Positions 41,453-52,419 of a DNA stretch of 64,000 bases are shown here, in pieces. Numbering within the stretch: position 1 is the first letter of the stretch; every line of letters begins with the position of its first letter. Location of the stretch: NCBI RefSeq assembly GCF_905475345.1, contig NC_066607.1, forward strand, positions 4,001,050-4,065,049, in the 5' to 3' direction. The stretch comes from Vespula vulgaris (Eukaryota > Arthropoda > Insecta > Hymenoptera > Vespidae). The translations under genes and the position numbers were made by a program. The notes under the pieces were generated by a model, which was not told the origin of the DNA, did not search any database, and saw only the letters and a program-made list of their open reading frames with translations.

Positions 41453-43806
41453 ATGAATGATTTGACAACTACGTCGACACTGTACTTGAGAGAATATAAA
41501 TCAAAGAATATGGACAGCGAACAAGAGAATACACTAAAACTGGAAGGTTATGCAGATAGAAAATACATTAGATTTCAAGGTCTTAAAAAAACTCCCAAAT
41601 GTCCAAGCAATCGTATTGAAAGTTTAGATACAAATCAGACCGATTCGCAACAATTCAATAATCAAGATATTACGAGAAAAAAAGGTACTGTACGGATACA
41701 CCATATAAAGTATTTGAAGGAGCGTTGTAATAATTACAAATATTATAAACATTTTTGTATCGAAACATAATAAATTACGTTCGTACATGTAATAAGAATA
41801 AAATGTTTTATCATAATAACATTTTTCGATCGTATTACTAGGTGTGTCTTTGATACAATTTGTACAGACAGAATTAACCAGAGGATATCAATTGGAATAT
41901 GACGAAGAAAGATTTTCTGCAAGAAGAGAAAAGATTTATTCGTTTATGAAAATTCCTAGAGAAGTTGAAAAATTCATGATTTATGGCTTTCTTCAGGTAC
42001 AGAATGATGTTCCACAAATTGTTTAATATAAATTAAGTGCAAGTAATAACATCTATTTTACAGTGTGCAGATTCATTTTTATTTGTCTATACATTTTTAC
42101 CATTAAGATTTATTATGGCATTATGGGCTGTAGCTACAAGACCCCTTTGGCATTGTTTGGGGTAGATATACATATCTTTTTTATTTATAAATAATTCCGT
42201 ACAAATGCATTATTCTATATTACAAATACCAAATAAATGTCGTTATCCTGATCAATTTGCAGAAGTAAGAAACTTCGTGCCAAAAGAAAAGAAAGACTTT
42301 TGAGGCCAGCTGAAGTGTGTGATTTATTGAAGGGGGTGGTAGTACTAGGTTGCTGGGCAGCCACGTGGAAAGTGGACACATCAATGATGTATCATGTAGT
42401 TAAAAGTCAATCAGTAATAAAATTATATATTTTTTATAATATGTTAGAAGTAGGAGATCGACTTTTTAGTGCATTTGGTCAAGATACAATAGATGCATTA
42501 CTTTGGACTGCCACAGAACCACGTTCTCGGACACGATCAACTCGTTCTCAACACTTGGGAACATTGCCACATCTCCTGTTTGCTCTTGCTTATGTGTGTA
42601 TCCTTCTTATAATACTGATTCAAAACAAATAATAAGATATATTTTATATCATAATACATTCTTGTATTTTCTGTGATGTAAAAAAATTCTATGATGATAC
42701 CTTGACTAAATTTTTTATTACGCATACAGTGCTGCATAGTATACTGGTGCTGTTCCAAGCAACTACTTTAAATGTAGCTATAAATAGCAGCAACAAAGCT
42801 CTTCTTACAATAATGATGTCTAATAACGTAAGTTACCTGTAAATATTTATTCCCTTTAAAAATAATTTATATAAATAAAATGAATATTGCTTTCAGTTTG
42901 TCGAATTAAAAGGTTCTGTTTTCAAGAAATTTGACAAGAATAATTTGTTTCAATTATCTTGTGCCGATGTCAGGGAGCGTTTTCACTTAACCATGTTACT
43001 GTTAGCAGTTACACTGCAAACAATGAAGGAGTATGCATGGCGAGCTGATAGGTTAATTGTGCTACTACCTGATTGCGTAATGTTGCTATTAGCAGAAGTT
43101 CTTGTTGACTGGGTTTGTATATAAAATATGATTATGATACATGAAATATATATGTACATATATTTTCTACTCATTTATTCATCTAGAACTAATATAAATA
43201 CCATGTTTGTGTGTAAAGGTAAAGCATGCATTCATCACTCGTTTTAACGAGCTAAGCTCAACTGTCTATAGGGATTACACAGTTAGTTTGGCTTATGATA
43301 TGGCTCAAACGAGACAAAAAACAGCATTTTCTGATCCATCGGATTTGATAGCTCGGAGAATGGGCTTTATCCCATTACCCCTTAGTGTTGCTATGGGCAG
43401 AGTACTATGTACAACTTTAACACCATCTGCAAGACCAGCAAATTTCATTTTGTTAATATTAGCATATCTCATACTTGTAGCTTTACGTATATTAAACAGT
43501 CTAATTATCTTGGGTAGAGCATGTGATTTAATATCTTCGCATGCACATTCAAATAAAAATGAGATGGGTGAAGAAACACTGATTCAGAATTTCAATAAAT
43601 CAAGTGCAGATATAAAAGATCCAAATTTGGCAACAGCTATATTTTCAAATAGTGCTGTCAGTTTGAACAATGTATGTCTTAACGATGCTCTACTTAAATC
43701 AGATGATACAGACGAGCTGGACAGATCTGAGGACAACTCGGCTAAAGTTGCGTCACCAGTTAAAAACTTTTTAAGAAGTGGAAGTGAACCTTTACTTCCT
43801 CAATGA
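41453..43806 (+). CDS. TAPT1: Transmembrane anterior posterior transformation protein 1 homologue
   Basis: TAPT1-family (Emp65-like) multi-pass membrane protein; family members act in the ER membrane and, in vertebrates, at the ciliary base and in skeletal patterning. Seven exons: 41,453-41,684; 41,842-41,996; 42,064-42,161; 42,263-42,597; 42,730-42,827; 42,897-43,112; 43,219-43,806. All phases close, giving 573 residues (human about 567). The first 77 residues are polar and unconserved. Conserved blocks then follow: ELTRGYQLEYDEERF, KIPREVEKFMIYGF, QSVIKLYIFYNMLEVGDRLF, SFGQD-like FGQDTIDALLWTATEP, FQATTLNVAINS, LLTIMMSNNFVELKGSVFKK, VKHAFITRFNEL and ARRMGFIPLPLSV. Several hydrophobic segments alternate with these. 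The C-terminal ~100 residues are hydrophilic and Ser/Asp-rich. The start is the first ATG of the exon; a second possible start is the in-frame ATG at 41,507. An AATAAA signal lies at 43,970-43,975. Confidence 0.95.
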
Positions 43807-43969
43807 CAGCTTTTCTTAGTATAATTGTAGCTCAAAACTTTTTTGTTCGTAAATAATATAAATAGCTGTGTATACATATATGTAGACATACTTATGTGTG
43901 TGTACATGTTATTCTCAGGTTTTTTATGATATGAATTAAATATAAGTATTTAAAAAAAATAGAAAAAGG

Positions 43970-43975
43970 AATAAA
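43970..43975 (+). terminator. AATAAA polyadenylation signal of TAPT1
   Basis: Canonical hexamer about 165 bp after the TAPT1 stop codon, the first in this interval on the plus strand. Confidence 0.6.
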
Positions 43976-44091
43976 ATTCGAAGGTACTTTAATACATATT
44001 ATTTTATTATAGATCCAAATAATGTTTATCCTATCTTATTTATTATATTCGTAACAATTATTTTATTGTTACAAACTATAATATCCCGTAC

Positions 44092-44632
44092 TTAAGGCTA
44101 TTCATCAACTCTGGTTTACGCCGACAATGAGAACAGACGTAATTTTTGACCTGATTTTGATAAACGAGGTCTCATTTCAAAGACGAGGGACCCCGCTTTT
44201 TCGAATTTTTGAAAAACCTTTATTTTTTTATCGAAAGATACCGTGTTAAAAAATTGTGTTTTTCGAGAAAAATTTATGCACGCGAATAGTTTATGCATCT
44301 TCAAAAAAGTATTATTCAGGAGATTAAAGTAAGACTAAAAAAAAGGGGACAACAATATTGGTACGATAATATTTGTGATATTGATTAAACGGTTGAACGT
44401 ATCTTGAAACTTTATTCTATTTTAATTTAACGCCTTACTTTTATGCATAAGCTATTGTCGAAAAAACATTTGTTGACACGATTTTTTCAAAGAAAATGAA
44501 GCTTTTCGAAAGTTCGAAAAGGTTTAATCTTCATCCTTAAAATGATCTCGTTTGTTAAAATAATTAAAAAATTATGCCTGTACTCATTATTAGCGCAACT
44601 ATCATAAAACAATGAGTGATGGATAGCCTTAA
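44092..44632. mobile_element. Fold-back MITE with TTAA flanks
   Basis: A 541 bp element bounded by TTAA on both sides. The left end reads TTAAGGCTATTCATCAACTC and the reverse complement of the right end reads TTAAGGCTATCCATCACTC, so there are terminal inverted repeats of about 16-19 bp. The two halves also match each other in inverted order further inside (for example AACGAGGTCTCATTTC on the left against AACGAGATCATTTT on the reversed right), so the whole element can fold back. There is no transposase frame. TTAA target duplication is the hallmark of piggyBac-type elements, so this is probably a non-autonomous element mobilised by such a transposase. It lies immediately downstream of TAPT1. 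Confidence 0.75.
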
Positions 44633-45380
44633 CCTTAAATAATTTATAATTTCAATTATTTTATATTCGTTTGGACAATGTATGGTGTATATGTAGTATA
44701 TCTAACCAGAAATAACTAATATATAACATAATATAATAATAATAATAATCTAACTAATCTTTAAACAATAGTACACACAATCGCGAGATATTCATTACAC
44801 GTGTTTTGATAAAAAATTTCACATCTGTTCTTTCATGGACCTTTTTCCACCACTTCGTCACGCTTTACTGCTTTTTCATATCGATTTCTTTTTATATGAA
44901 TTTATCTTTATTTTGTATAAATTTAATATCGTTCCTCTTATAAACTTCTTTTTTCATTTGTTAACACTCTTTATGCTGTTAAATGTTTTATTAAAATAGC
45001 CTTAAATTAAAATTCCAATAATTTATAAATTTGATCCCGCGTTTTTCGTCTACATGTACTGTCAACAAAAACGGACCTTTCAACGAATCGGATGGTTACT
45101 CTCTCTTTCTAAAAGCAGAAACTTCAAAATTAATACTTTCCTCGTACTACATCGAAGATAAAATACATTTATATGAAAAATAATTGTATGCGGGCGCACG
45201 GACATTTTCCTTACAAATATATTTTCACGTTTACGAGCTTTATTTCTACAGATATCAAATCGAAATGATTAATTTTCACAGTCTGATGCAGCAAGATATC
45301 CGTTTAGATAGTTTTTAATTTCGTATATCATATTTTTAACGTTTCCATATTATTATACAAACAGATCGAAACAACAAACA

Positions 45381-45450
45381 CGTGGGGAAGCCATTGTAAA
45401 GATGACGTAACGCGTACGCGGGACGGTCCATAGCTTCCTTCCTGCCGCTT
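45381..45450 (+). promoter_or_regulatory. Promoter-like block of subtelomeric unit 1
   Basis: Contains GGGGAAGCCATTG, an ATF/CREB-like TGACGTAA and a YY1-like CCGCCATT within about 70 bp. Equivalent blocks recur in the later units. No TATA box is seen. Promoter function is inferred from motif clustering and from the downstream splice-like signals only. Confidence 0.35.
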
Positions 45451-45691
45451 AATCCGCCATTCCGAATTAGTTCGTGGCACGCGTCGCAATCGAGCTTCGT
45501 CCTCTCGTTAATTGCAGTTAATTAGAATATTTTATCCAACGTACGCTCTAATTTTGTATATCGATCGAACGTCGAAAACGCTATTTCCACGGGTGAATTT
45601 ATTAACATCGATCACGCTCAACTACGAAATATATTCTGCTGCGTTCCTTAACCTAACAACCATACAAGCCATCGTTATTTTCGATTATACA

Positions 45692-45779
45692 ATGGAAGAA
45701 CTACGACGTTTGCATTTTCGTCATCAATTTTACTTATTTACAATGAGAAATGATGTTGGACACACGACAACGACGACTG
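45692..45779 (+). other. Mini-ORF exon, copy 1
   Basis: Open frame of 29 codons plus one base ending at a GTAAGC donor-like site. It begins MEELRRLHFRHQFYLF. The acceptor position reads TATAC rather than TATAG, so splicing into this copy is doubtful. It differs from copy 3 by one extra ACG codon, an in-frame indel. Unknown function. Confidence 0.35.
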
Positions 45780-46299
45780 GTAAGCATTAGTTGAAAAACA
45801 TTGTTATTTATTATCGTTGCAATCTTTACGTGAACGTTTAGTTATACAGGCGTCAAATCGAAATGATTAATTTTCACAGTTCGGTATAGCAAGATATCCG
45901 TTTAGATAGTTTTTAACTTCGTATATCATATTTTTAACGTTCCGATATTTTCATACAAATAGATCGAAACTTTACAAGCACGTGGGGAAGCCATTGGAAA
46001 GATGACGTAATATGTACGTACGACGGTCCACATCTTTCTTGCTGCCGCTTACTCCGCCATTCTGAATTATTTCGTGGCGTTTGTCGCAAGCCAGCTTCGT
46101 CCTCTCGTTGACTGCAGGTAATTAGAATATTTTATTTAACGTGCGTCATTATTTTATATAGCGATTGAATGCAGAAAACACGATTTGAGCGGATAAAATT
46201 TGTTAACACCGATCGCGCTCAACTGCGAATTGTAAATTATCGTCCTACCTTCCTTAACCTAACATAAACGTGTAAACAATCGTTCTTTGCGGTTATACA

Positions 46300-46384
46300 A
46301 TAGAAGAGCTACGACTTTCGGATTTTCGTCATCAATTTTACTTATTTACAATAATAAATGGTGTTCGACATATAACGACGACTG
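46300..46384 (+). pseudogene. Mini-ORF exon, copy 2 (start and acceptor lost)
   Basis: Homologous segment with the frame still open, but the ATG has become ATA and the acceptor AG has become AC. The donor-like GTAAGC remains. Confidence 0.35.
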
Positions 46385-46899
46385 GTAAGCGTTAGTTGAA
46401 AAAGATTATTATTTCTCGTCGCAATAGTCGCTACATGAACGTTTAGTTATACAGGCGTCAAATTGAAACGAATAATTTTTACAGTTTGGTGTAACAAGAT
46501 ATCCGTTTAGATAGTTTTTAACTTCGTATATCATATTATAAACGTTTCGATATTCTCATACAAATAGATCGAAACAACAAACACGCGGGGAAGCCATTGG
46601 AAAGATGACGTAATGCGTACGCGCGACGGTCCATAGCTTCCTTCCTGCCGCCTAATCCGCCATTTCAAATCGTTTCGTGGCACGCGTCGCAACAGAGCTT
46701 CGTCCGTTCGTTAATTGCAGTTAATTAGAATAGTTTATTCAACGTGTACCATTATTTTACATACCGATCGAACGTCGAAAAAGCGATATCCGCGGGTAAA
46801 TTTATTAACATCGATCACGCTCGACTACGAAATATAACTTATTCTACCGCGTTCCTTAACCTAACAACCATACAAGCCATCGTTACTTTTGATTATAGA

Positions 46900-46984
46900 A
46901 TGGGAGAGGTACGACGTCTGGATTTTCGTCTTCAATTTTACTTATTTACAATGAGAAATGGTGTTGGACACACGACGACGAGTG
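46900..46984 (+). other. Mini-ORF exon, copy 3
   Basis: Acceptor-like GATTATAG precedes ATG; the 28-codon frame begins MGEVRRLDFRLQFYLFTMRN and ends at a GTAAGC donor-like site. Acceptor, start and donor are all intact in this copy. No exon 3 follows before the next unit begins. Confidence 0.35.
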
Positions 46985-47485
46985 GTAAGCATTAGTCGAA
47001 AAAGGTTCTTATTTATTATCGCTGTAATCCTTACTCGAACATTTTATCAAATCGTAACGATTAATTTTCATAATTTTATGTAGCAAGATATCCGTTTCGA
47101 TAGTTTTTAACTTCGTATATCATATTTTTAACGTTTTGATATTTCTATACAAATAGATCGAAACAACAAGCACGTGGGGAAGCCATTGCAAAGCTGACGT
47201 AACGCGCATGCTCGACGATACAGCTTCCTTGTTGCCGCTTAATCCGCCATTCTGAATCAGTTCGTGGCACGTGTCCCAACCAAGCTTCGTCCTCTCGTTA
47301 ATTGCAGGTAATTAAAATATTTTATTTAACGTGCACCATTATTTTATATACCGATCGAATGCCGAAAACGCGATTTTTCCGATAAAATTTGTTAACATCG
47401 GTCGCGCCCAACTGCGAATCGTAAATTGTACCGCGTTCCTTAACCTAACATAACCATATAAGCAATCGTTATTTACGATCGTACA

Positions 47486-47570
47486 ACGGAAGAGTTACGA
47501 CGTTCGCATTTTCCTCATCAATTTTACTTATTTACAATAATAAATGGTGTACGACACACAACGACGACTG
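47486..47570 (+). pseudogene. Mini-ORF exon, copy 4 (start and acceptor lost)
   Basis: Frame is open but ATG is ACG and the acceptor reads GTAC. Donor-like GTAAGC is intact. Confidence 0.35.
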
Positions 47571-47999
47571 GTAAGCGTTAGTTGAAAAAGATTATTATTT
47601 CTCGTCGCAATAGTCGCTACATGAACGTTTAGTTATACAGGCGTCAAATTGAAACGAATAATTTTTACAGTTTGGTGTAACAAGATATCCGTTTAGATAG
47701 TTTTTAACTTCGTATATCATATTTTTAACGTTTCGATATTCTCATACAAATAGATCGAAACAACAAACACGCGGGGAAGCCATTGGAATGATGACGTATG
47801 CATACGCGCGACGGTCCATAGCTTCCTTCCTGCCGCTTAATCCGCCATTCTAAATTGTCTCGTGCTAAGCGTTGCACTCGAGCTTCGTCCTCTCGTTAAT
47901 TAGAATTATTAGTTAATTAGAATATTTTATCTAACGTTCACTCAGATTTTATATAGCGACGAATACCAAAAATGCGATTTTCGCGAGTGAATTTATTAA

Positions 48000-49375
48000 T
48001 AACGATCACGCTCAATTGCGAAATATAACTTATTCTACTGCGTTCCTTAACCTAACATAATCATCTAAGCCATCGTTCTTTCGATTATAGAATGGAAGAG
48101 GTACGATGTCCGGATTATCAATTTTACTTACGTACAATAAGAAGTGATATTCGAAACAGGACGACGAGTGGTGCGCAGTAGTTAAGAAATATTGCTATTG
48201 TCACTGTAATCTTTTTGGGAACGTTTAGTTAATTCTATATTTACCTTTTCAGGGCGTAGATTCTGTAAATTTGTTCGTCAGCGTTAACAACACAGTGTGG
48301 CCCATGTTCCTAGAAAGAAGCAAGATTGATTTGGCTAGAGTTCAACAAAGTAGACGTCTTCCGTTTAAGTTTATACATTCATTCTTCGATTAAGCAGTGT
48401 TCTTTCAGCGAAACTTCTTTTAGTAATTTGCCGTCAGAGTATATTTTTTGTTCGATTGTACATTTTTTGGGAAGTGCGTTTTATATACGTGGAATAGTTG
48501 ATAATTCGGAATTCATTCAAATTGATTAACGTTGATGTAACATTATTTTTTTAATTTTACATTAGTGGATTTTACATGGATTCTTTCAACCTTTATCGTC
48601 GTCATGTGATTAATAATCGACATCATCAGGATAGGGAGGAGTTGTGCACGGTCGTCACCGCGCAGTTGAATCTTTCTAGACGCAACCCACTTTTTATCGA
48701 GCACTTGTTTATGGTCGAGATTTGTCTCGTACCATTTTCTGTGCATTTACGCTGGTTGCTCTGCCTTCGTCCAGCATTATAAAATAACCGAGGACATTCT
48801 ACTCTCCTCCTTATTTTTTAGACCTGCTTCAGATGTCGTTAATTGATCTCACGTCGAGGACGATCGATGGGAAAATCTATGTACGCGAACGCGCATAATC
48901 TAAATTATTTTAACGAGTTGTCGTCCGTCTTGGAATATCACTGCGAAATAAAAATTGTAGACTTTTCGTTGATAGTACATGACAGAACGAATACTGCTTA
49001 AATCACGGAGTGGATGTATCATTCGACGGATCGTTTTCTGATTGCTGTAATGCGGTTGACAGTTCTTTAGCCGTAAGATATTTTTGAATTATTCATACTT
49101 TTACTGCAGCTGTATTTCGTTTTGTATTCTACAGTTTATTTTATTGTGGGTTTCTCAGAAAACCGATCTCTTAATTTCATTTTTTTTTCTTTTTTTCAAC
49201 CATTAATAGTGCACACCTGCACTCTACTTAGATATGATCTTAGAAGAAATTCTACAAGATATTGTATAGAAATGATCTAGGAGAAATATGTAATTGCATG
49301 CAGGCTTATGTACATTTTCCTTAAAAATATAGTTTTCACGCTTAGGAGCTTTATTTTGAGAGATATTAAATTGAA
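48000..49375. repeat. 1.7 kb unit segment, copy A
   Basis: Nearly identical to 49,709-51,097 at a constant offset of about 1,709 bp with a handful of substitutions, so a recent duplication. It includes two further open frames of 67-68 codons that are the same in both copies because of recency, not necessarily selection. Confidence 0.9.
48092..48287 (+). CDS. Candidate two-exon subtelomeric mini-gene, copy 5
   Basis: Exon 48,092-48,170 (after acceptor GATTATAG) joins exon 48,253-48,287 (after acceptor CTTTTCAG) in frame to give 37 residues: MEEVRCPDYQFYLRTIRS, then a basic tail ending RRFCKFVRQR and TAA. The donor is GTGCGC, weaker than the GTAAGC of other copies. Relative to copy 3 there is a 6-base in-frame deletion. 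Protein function is unknown; it may be a non-coding transcript with an incidental frame. Confidence 0.3.
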
Positions 49376-49708
49376 ACGATTAATTTTCATAGTATGGAGT
49401 AGTCGGATATCAATTTAGATAGTTTTTAAATTCGTATATCATATTTTTAATGTTCCGATATTTTCGTACAAATAGATCGAAATGTTACAAGCACGTGGGG
49501 AAGCCATTGCAAAGGTGACGTAATGCGCAAGCGCAGCGGTCCACAGCCTCCTTGCTGCCTCAGAATCCACCATTTTGAATAATGATTGGCACGTGTTATG
49601 ACCAAGCTTTTTTCTTGCAGGTAATTAGAATATTTTATCTAACGTACGCTCTAATTTTATGTACCGATCGAATGTCGAAAACGCGATTTCCACAAGTGAA
49701 TTTATTAA

Positions 49709-51097
49709 CATCGATCACGTTCAATTGCGAAATATAACTTATTCTACTGCGTTCCTTAACCTAACATAATCATCTAAGCCATCGTTCTTTCGATTATAGG
49801 ATGGAAGAGGTACGATGTTCGGAGTATCAATTTTACTTACGTACAATAAGAAGTGATATTCGATACAGGACGACGAGTGGTGCGCAGTAGTTAAAAAATA
49901 TTGCTATTGTCACTGTAATCTTTTTGGGAACGTTTAGTTAATTCTATATTTACCTTTTCAGGGCGTAGATTCTGTAAATTTGTTCGTCAGCGTTAACAAC
50001 ACAGTGTGGCCCATGTTCCTAGAAAGAAGCAAGATTGATTTGGCTAGAGTTCAACAAAGTAGACGTCTTCCGTTTAAGTTTATACATTCATTCTTCGATT
50101 AAGCAGTGTTCTTTCAGCGAAACTTCTTTTAGTAATTTGCCGTCAGAGTATATTTTTTGTTCGATTGTACATTTTTTGGGAAGTGCGTTTTATATACGTG
50201 GAATAGTTGATAATTCGGAATTCATTCAAATTGATTAACGTTGATGTAACATTATTTCTTTAATTTTACATTAGTGGATTTTATATGGATTCTTTCAGCC
50301 TTCATCGTCGTCATGTGATTAATAATCGACATCATCAGGATAGGGAGGAGTTGTGCACGGTCGTCACCGCGCAGTTGAATCTTTCTAGACGCAACCCACT
50401 TTTTATCGAGCACTTGTTTATGGTCGAGATTTGTCTCGTACCATTTTCTGTGCATTTACGCTGGTTGCTCTGCCTTCGTCCAGCATTATAAAATAACCGA
50501 GGACATTCTACTCTCCTCCTTATTTTTTAGACCTGCTTCAGATGTCGTTAATTGATCTCACGTCGAGGACGATCGATGGGAAAATCTATGTACGCGAACG
50601 CGCTTAATCTACATTATTTTAACGAGTCGTCGTCCGTCTTGGAATATCACTGCGAAATAAAAATTGTAGACTTTTCGTTGATAGTACATGACAGAACGAA
50701 TACTGCTTAAATCATGGAGTGGATGTATCATTCGACGGATCGTTTGCTGATTGCTGTAATGCGGTTGACAGTTCTTTAGCCGTAAGATATTTTTGAATTA
50801 TTCATACTTTTACTGCAGCTGTATTTCGTTTTGTATTCTACAGTTTATTTTATTGTGGGTTTCTCAGAAAACCGATCTTCTTAATTTCATTCTTTTTTTT
50901 TTTCTTTTTTTCTTTTTTTCGACCATTAATAGTGCAGATCTGCGTTCTACTTAGATATGATCTTAGAAGAAATTCTACAAGATATTATATAGAAATGATC
51001 TAGGAGAAATATGTAATTGCATGCAGGCTTATGTACATTTTCCTTAAAAATATAGTTTTCACGCTTAGGAGCTTTATTTTGAGAGATATTAAATTGA
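49709..51097. repeat. 1.7 kb unit segment, copy B
   Basis: The second copy of the recent duplication. Differences from copy A are mostly point changes plus length variation in the pyrimidine tract near 50,890. Confidence 0.9.
49801..49996 (+). CDS. Candidate two-exon subtelomeric mini-gene, copy 6
   Basis: Exons 49,801-49,879 and 49,962-49,996, same structure as copy 5, with residue changes P/S, D/E and N/Y. Acceptors are intact and the donor is GTGCGC. Encodes 37 residues ending RRFCKFVRQR. Confidence 0.3.
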
Positions 51098-51448
51098 AAA
51101 ATTTATATCATATTTTTAATATTCCGATATTTTCGTACAAATGGATCGAAATGTTACAAGCATGTGGGGAAGCCATTGCAAAGGTGACGTAATGCGCAAG
51201 CGCGGCGGTCCACAGCCCCCTTACTGCCTCAGAATCCTCGTTGATTGCAGGTAATTAGAATATTTTATTTAACTATGTTATACACTCCTATGTTACACTC
51301 TTATGTTATATACCGCTAGAATATCGAAAACAATTTTCGCTGGTAAATTTATTAACATCGATCACGCTCAATTACGAAATATAACATATTTTACTACGTT
51401 TCTTAACGTAACATAACCATCTAAGTCATCGTTACTTTCAATTATAGA

Positions 51449-51651
51449 ATGGAAGAGGTAGGACGTCCAGATTTTCGTCATCAATTTTACTTATTTACAA
51501 TAATAAATGGTGTTCGACACACAACAACGACTGGTAAGCGTTAGTTGAAAAAAATAGTTATTTATTGTCACTATAATATTTTCGAGAACGTTTACTTAAT
51601 TCTATATCTACTTTTTCAGGATGTAGACGTGATTTCTTTCGTTATTGTTGA
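51449..51651 (+). CDS. Candidate two-exon subtelomeric mini-gene, copy 7
   Basis: Exons 51,449-51,533 (acceptor ATTATAG, donor GTAAGC) and 51,620-51,651 (acceptor TTTTTCAG) join in frame to 38 residues ending CRRDFFRYC and TGA. This is the copy with the best splice signals at every junction. It is clearly diverged from copies 5 and 6, so its open frame is more informative than theirs. Confidence 0.35.
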
Positions 51652-51805
51652 CATTACATCGTGGCTAGTTTTCTTAAAAATAAGCAAGATGAATTTAGTT
51701 ACATTCGAACAGAATTGACATCTTGACAGTACGAACGCTACTTAAATCGTGGAAGGAAGCGTTCCTTGATCTAACAACCAGCTAAGGAATCATTATTTTC
51801 GATGA

Positions 51806-52015
51806 TAGAAAGAAAGAAGTATGAAGTTCAAAATTTTCGTCATCAGTTTTACTTATCTATGATAAGCAATGGTATTGGACACAGGACGACAACTGATAAG
51901 CAATAGTTGACATATATTATTATTTATTTTCACGTTACCCTTTACGATAACGTTTAGCTAATTCTACATTTATTTTTTCAGGGTATAGGCATTGCGATTT
52001 CGTCCGTTATTGTTA
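51806..52015 (+). pseudogene. Mini-gene copy 8, degenerate
   Basis: Homologous to the same two exons, but the ATG is lost, the first frame is broken and the donor reads ATAAGC. The second exon-like part after TTTTTCAG (about 51,982) still encodes YRHCDFVRYC followed by a stop, similar to copies 5-7. Confidence 0.3.
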
Positions 52016-52419
52016 ACAATGCATCGTGGTCCGTGTTCCTTGAAATAAGCATGGTGAATTTAGTTACAGTCGAACAGAATTGACATCTGTTTACACATTC
52101 ATTCTTCGATTAAACAGTGTTCTGTTAACGATACTTTTACATCGGAGTATATTTTTCTTCCGATTGCATTTTTCATTTAATATACATCGAGTAGCTGATA
52201 ATTCAAAGTTTATTCAAGTTGGATAACGTTATCGTAACTTCATTCATTTAATCGATGAAAAAATCTATGTAAGCGAACGCGTCTTAAATAACACTATTTC
52301 AACGAATCATATGGTCTCTCTTGAAATATCGCTGCGAAATAGAAACGATAGGCTTTTCGTCGATAGTATACGACAGAACGAACACTGCTTAAATCGAAAT
52401 ATATGTGTTAATTGGGTCG

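Noticed and set aside
48326..48782. 67-68 codon frames repeated at 50,035-50,491
   Set aside because: Nearly identical only because the 1.7 kb segment was duplicated recently; no domain, and unsupported by more diverged copies.
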